From Anaerolineae bacterium (lineage in GTDB: Bacteria > Chloroflexota > Anaerolineae > Anaerolineales > Villigracilaceae), in assembly GCA_022013685.1 (NCBI GenBank), contig JAKLPV010000109.1, positions 1 through 42,413 of the forward strand: a DNA stretch of 42,413 nt, written 5' to 3'. A program made the position numbers and the translations under genes. The notes beneath the pieces were generated by a model that saw only the letters and a program-made list of their open reading frames with translations, had not been told where the DNA came from and did not search any database. Shown piece after piece: positions 39,912 through 42,413 of this stretch; the stretch's first letter is position 1; the number at the start of each line of letters is the position of its first letter.

Positions 39912-40400
39912 TTATTTGGAAGGATAGAGGGCAGAGTCTTGCCGGGGAGCGCTGCTGGCTCCGCGCGGTCCGTGCGCCACGTTACGGTGGCACTCCCAGC
40001 AATTACGGTCGTTTTCCATCGGCCCCATGACCACTGCGTCAATGGTCTCTTCGTGACAGCGCACGCAATTGTGCTGGATAACTTCCTTTGTCTCAGCCTT
40101 GGCGCGGATGGCATCCGGGATCTGGCCGGTGGTGAACATATAGACATCGTGCATGCCGGTCTGCCCCTTGACCACCCAGTAATTAACCAGGTTATCATGC
40201 GGCAGGTGGCAGTCTACACACTTTACATCCCGTCCATGCGGTGCATGGATCCAGTTTTCATAAGCCGAATCCATCACGTGGCAGTTGGCGCAAGTCTCCG
40301 GGCTGCTGCCCATAAAAGATACTGCTCCGCTGACGTAAACGAAGGTTCCGAGTGCCATGACTGCCGCAACTGCGGCTATGACAAATAAAAATCTTTGCAT
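39912..40400 (-). CDS. nrfH: Cytochrome c nitrite reductase small subunit (NapC/NirT family quinol dehydrogenase)
   Basis: NrfH is the membrane-anchored tetraheme quinol oxidase that feeds electrons to NrfA. The 162-residue protein has one N-terminal membrane helix (about 4-27) and four heme motifs: CANCH (37-41), CVDCH (61-65), CVRCH (112-116) and CWECH (134-138). The MDSAYENWIHAPHG segment after the first heme, with Met at the proximal position, is the NapC/NirT pattern. It is the first gene of the nrfHA operon. A Crp/Fnr-type operator lies about 65-80 bp upstream of its ATG. Confidence 0.95.
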   Translation of the reverse strand: MQRFLFVIAAVAAVMALGTFVYVSGAVSFMGSSPETCANCHVMDSAYENWIHAPHGRDVKCVDCHLPHDNLVNYWVVKGQTGMHDVYMFTTGQIPDAIRAKAETKEVIQHNCVRCHEETIDAVVMGPMENDRNCWECHRNVAHGPRGASSAPRQDSALYPSK

Positions 40401-40437
40401 TGCTCACCTGAATCTTTGTTGGGTTTAATCTGCCCTT

Positions 40438-40443
40438 AATATA
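40438..40443 (-). promoter_or_regulatory. -10 box of the nrfHA promoter
   Basis: TATATT on the minus strand, with no recognisable -35. A start near 40431 places the centre of the palindrome at 40465-40480 at about -41.5, the classical position of an activator that replaces the -35 contact. Confidence 0.55.
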
Positions 40444-40464
40444 CAACATGCTTGCCGCAAGCAT

Positions 40465-40480
40465 TGTGACGTAAGTCACA
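40465..40480. promoter_or_regulatory. Crp/Fnr-family operator (TGTGA-N6-TCACA) upstream of nrfHA
   Basis: The site reads TGTGACGTAAGTCACA, flanked so that TTGTGA-N6-TCACAA is fully palindromic. This is the consensus shared by Crp and by HcpR, a nitrite/NO-responsive regulator known to control nrfHA in several anaerobes. Its spacing to the -10 box supports activation. Which family member binds is not known; no regulator gene lies in the window. A neighbouring GCTTGCcGCAAGC palindrome (40450-40462) may add a second site. Confidence 0.75.
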
Positions 40481-40614
40481 AAAAAACAAATCTGATATTA
40501 AGATAAAAATACTCCAGAATAGATTATTTTTCAAGTGGCAAAAGCCGTATTGAAAAACGCAGGCCTGGGTTCATCGAATCGGAAGATGGTTTGGTGCATC
40601 AGCCGGCGCGAAAT

Positions 40615-40941
40615 TTATTCCTTCATCGAAACACGAATATGTTTTTCCAGACTGTCCATCGTTTCTAAAAAAGCTTGTTCCAGGTCAATATTGTGGGCAT
40701 TTGCCAGGGCAATTACCGACCAAAGGCAATCTGCCAGTTCGTGGGCAAGTTTTTCCTCGGCGTTTGGAATGTTACGTTTTCCTTCCATGGCTACCACCAG
40801 CTTTGCCAGGTCGCCGACATCGCCGACGAAACCCAACGCAAGCTCTTCGTTTGTCCAGACTGCGCCATAGCTTTCTTTTTCAAACGCCGCACATTGCTGG
40901 CGGATTTGCATGGCTCGCTCGATGATTTTCTGAAATTCCAC
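40615..40941 (-). CDS. MazG-like nucleotide pyrophosphohydrolase
   Basis: The 108-residue protein is an all-alpha NTP-PPase of the MazG/MazG-like superfamily. The acidic metal-binding segments are GDVGDLAKLV (about 40-50) and HELADCLWSVIALANAHNIDLEQAF (about 66-92), the second matching the family E-L-A-D motif. Such enzymes hydrolyse non-canonical NTPs or related nucleotides. The first segment usually reads ExxE; here it is GDVGD, so activity may be altered. The start is GTG at 40941 with AAGGA upstream. It stands between the nrf promoter and the molybdenum hydroxylase gene without obvious functional ties. Confidence 0.8.
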   Translation of the reverse strand: MEFQKIIERAMQIRQQCAAFEKESYGAVWTNEELALGFVGDVGDLAKLVVAMEGKRNIPNAEEKLAHELADCLWSVIALANAHNIDLEQAFLETMDSLEKHIRVSMKE

Positions 40942-40971
40942 AACAACCGTTCCTTTCTTTTTCTTTGCAGA

Positions 40972-41008
40972 AAAGACGGCCCGGCTAGTTTCCTGCCAGG
41001 CCGTCTTT
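40972..41008. terminator. Terminator after the molybdenum hydroxylase gene
   Basis: AAAGACGGCC (40972-40981) pairs with GGCCGTCTTT (40999-41008) and an inner GGC/GCC (40983-40985, 40995-40997) extends the fold. On the minus strand it directly follows the stop codon and ends in a T-run, and lies 31 bp before the MazG-like start. Confidence 0.82.
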
Positions 41009-41010
41009 GA

Positions 41011-42413
41011 TCACTTGTTCTTGATTGCCCGCCAGACCCGCTCTGGCGTGACCGGGTTGACGTCCACATCCACGCCGAGCGCGTCGCGGACCGCGTTGCC
41101 GACCGCCGGGGCGACCCCGTCCATGGGGATTTCGGCGACGGCTTTGACCCCGAAGGGGTGGGTGGGCTCGAAGGTTTCGACGAAAATCACTTCCAGCTCC
41201 GGCATCTCATTTGCCAGGAAGATGTGATAGTCACGGAAATCGCGCTCGCGGGCGTTGCCCTTCTCGTCGTAGAGCATCTCCTCGCAGACAGCGTAACCCA
41301 GGGCCTGGGTCATGCCGCCCTCGATTTGGCCAGAGGCTGTTTGCGGGTTGATGATCATGCCCGAATCGACCGCCATGACCAGCTTGTCGACGGTCACGGC
41401 CCCGGTTTCGGAATCCACCGTCACCTCGGCGAATTGGGCGGCAAAGGGTGGCGGCGAGGAAGGCGAAACGTAACTGGCGACGCCCATGATCTGTTCCTGA
41501 TTGTTGCGATGAAGCGATTCGAGCGCGATTTCGGCCAGGGTGACAGAGCGGCCATCCGGGGCGTAGGCCTGTTTATCGGCCAGGCGAATCATCTCATCGT
41601 CTGCCAGCCCGAGCAGGGCTGCGGCGCGTTTTTTTATTTTTTCCGCCACAATTTCCGCAGCCCGTACTGCTGCTGTTCCTGAAATATAGGTTGTGCTCGA
41701 GGCATACGCGCCTTTGTCAAAGGGGGTGAAATCGGTGTCGGATGAGTAAGTGATCATGTCTTCAATCGGTACGCCCAGCACTTCGGCGGCCATTTGCGCC
41801 AGGACGGTGTCTGAACCTGTCCCCAAATCGGTTGCGCCGACGAGGAGATTGAACGAGCCATCGTCATTCATTTTGATCGAGGCCCCGCCCATATCGAGGT
41901 AGGGAATTGCGGTTCCCTGCATGACCAGGGCGACGCCGATGCCTTTGCGTTTGTGGGGCAAATTGGCAATTTGCCCTACGCGCCATTCCTCATTCCCAAA
42001 TTTATCATCCCAGCCAATTGCTGCCTTGCCCTGCGCCACACACTGTTCCAACCCGACGGTGTGGATAATCTCGGGACGCGGTTCGCGGCCTTCGTTCCAG
42101 GCGGTGCTGAAGGGATGATATTCCCCGGCATGGATGGCGTTTTTAAGGCGGAATTCGATCGGGTCGAAGCCCATCGCGCGCGCGATCTTTTCGAGATGAC
42201 GGTCGAGCGGCCAGTAGCCTTGCGGAACGCCGTAACCGCGGAAGGCTCCGGCGGGCGGTGTATTCGTGTAAACAATATCTGCGTAAAAACGAATGTTGGG
42301 GTTTTTGCGGTACTCGCCATCGCCAACGTAGAGCGCCATCGATTTGTGGCCGGTGTTGCCGGTCACAGTCAGGGCATGTGCGCCGTTTGCGCCGGTATCG
42401 CTCAGGGCATACA
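41011..42413 (-). CDS. Xanthine dehydrogenase family molybdopterin-binding subunit, C-terminal part (runs off window)
   Basis: The frame stays open to the window edge (YALSDTGANGAHALTVTGNTG), so at least 467 C-terminal codons are present. Motifs of the Mo-binding subunit of xanthine dehydrogenase/aldehyde oxidase enzymes are clear: PPAGAFRGYGVPQG, DPIEFRLKN, GTAIPYLDMGG, LVGATDLGTGSDTVLAQMAAEVLG, GQIEGGMTQALGYAV, and VKAVAEIPMDGVAPAVGNAV at the position of the catalytic Glu loop. It hydroxylates purines or other heterocycles/aldehydes; the substrate is not readable. At 41956-41976 a palindrome encodes part of RVGQIANLPHKRKG, an unusual in-frame insertion. FAD and FeS subunits are not in the window. 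Confidence 0.92.
   Translation of the reverse strand, partial: YALSDTGANGAHALTVTGNTGHKSMALYVGDGEYRKNPNIRFYADIVYTNTPPAGAFRGYGVPQGYWPLDRHLEKIARAMGFDPIEFRLKNAIHAGEYHPFSTAWNEGREPRPEIIHTVGLEQCVAQGKAAIGWDDKFGNEEWRVGQIANLPHKRKGIGVALVMQGTAIPYLDMGGASIKMNDDGSFNLLVGATDLGTGSDTVLAQMAAEVLGVPIEDMITYSSDTDFTPFDKGAYASSTTYISGTAAVRAAEIVAEKIKKRAAALLGLADDEMIRLADKQAYAPDGRSVTLAEIALESLHRNNQEQIMGVASYVSPSSPPPFAAQFAEVTVDSETGAVTVDKLVMAVDSGMIINPQTASGQIEGGMTQALGYAVCEEMLYDEKGNARERDFRDYHIFLANEMPELEVIFVETFEPTHPFGVKAVAEIPMDGVAPAVGNAVRDALGVDVDVNPVTPERVWRAIKNK
41952..41980. repeat. Palindrome embedded in frame in the molybdenum hydroxylase gene
   Basis: GGGCAAATT (41956-41964) and AATTTGCCC (41968-41976) form a perfect 9-bp stem with a GGC loop, with near-matching GTG and TAC outside. 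It looks like a dispersed intergenic palindrome but lies within an intact reading frame, in a surface-loop region just before RKGIGVALV. Confidence 0.7.

Overview
The window looks like a chromosomal segment of a moderately GC-rich bacterium, most likely a member of Chloroflexota (Anaerolineae-like). The pointers are several lipoproteins and surface proteins with long Thr-Pro (TPT-type) stalks, an NBR1-type Ig-like lipoprotein, a partial Tad-like pilus cluster, NrfHA cytochromes, and many scattered intergenic palindromes. This placement is inference; there is no rRNA or tRNA gene in the window. I see no CRISPR array, no complete insertion sequence and no prophage.

Layout. 1-3.3 kb: the 3' part of a phosphoglucomutase/phosphomannomutase gene converges on glmS. 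glmS has a long leader holding what I read as a glmS self-cleaving ribozyme with an unusual two-hairpin insertion. 3.3-7.95 kb (minus): a four-gene pilus/surface cluster with a prepilin peptidase, a TadE-like protein, a von Willebrand A protein with a Tad-type N-terminus, and a TadE-like protein with a Thr-Pro stalk. 8.05-9.4 kb: murA, with Asp in place of the usual catalytic Cys. 9.4-10.9 kb (minus): a lipoprotein, then trxA and an OsmC-family gene. 10.96-13.0 kb: ftsY (apparently leaderless) and prfB, which carries the programmed +1 frameshift at CTT TGA C. 13.1-13.9 kb (minus): an NBR1-Ig lipoprotein. 14.3-19.2 kb: a BMP-type (nucleoside-like) ABC importer in the order permease, permease, binding protein, ATPase. 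19.2-24.6 kb: proline dehydrogenase, a membrane-anchored sulfite-oxidase-fold protein with a class 3 lipase, an orphan 7TM-PAS histidine kinase and an uncharacterised PH-like protein. 24.7-27.8 kb (minus): a 1008-residue LRR-Roc-COR (Roco) GTPase. 27.8-28.3 kb: an intergenic region with palindromes and a possible small leaderless or sRNA transcription unit.

28.3-36.9 kb (plus): alaS, a CPBP protease-like protein, a polytopic membrane protein, a gp47/baseplate-J-like membrane protein, ruvX and mltG. This keeps the alaS-ruvX-mltG neighbourhood known from Bacillus, with extra genes inserted. 36.9-38.5 kb: a four-helix membrane protein behind a strong promoter overlapped by a perfect 18-bp inverted repeat, then an SLT lytic transglycosylase. 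38.5-40.5 kb (minus): nrfA and nrfH (nitrite to ammonium), with a TTGTGA-N6-TCACAA Crp/Fnr-type site centred near -41.5. 40.6-42.4 kb (minus): a MazG-like protein and the C-terminal part of a xanthine-dehydrogenase-family molybdenum subunit that runs off the window and contains an in-frame palindrome.

Connections. GlmS and MurA both feed peptidoglycan precursor synthesis. RuvX/MltG, the SLT transglycosylase and AlaRS form a housekeeping and cell-wall block. NrfHA would let the cell respire nitrite to ammonium. The most useful observations are regulatory: the glmS ribozyme, the prfB frameshift, the nrf operator, the 18-bp operator at 36.9 kb, and recurrent extended -10 promoters so close to ATG that the mRNAs should be leaderless. 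I did not find a clearly new multi-gene system; the best leads for something undescribed are the ribozyme insertion, the Roco protein and the 28.0-kb small transcript.
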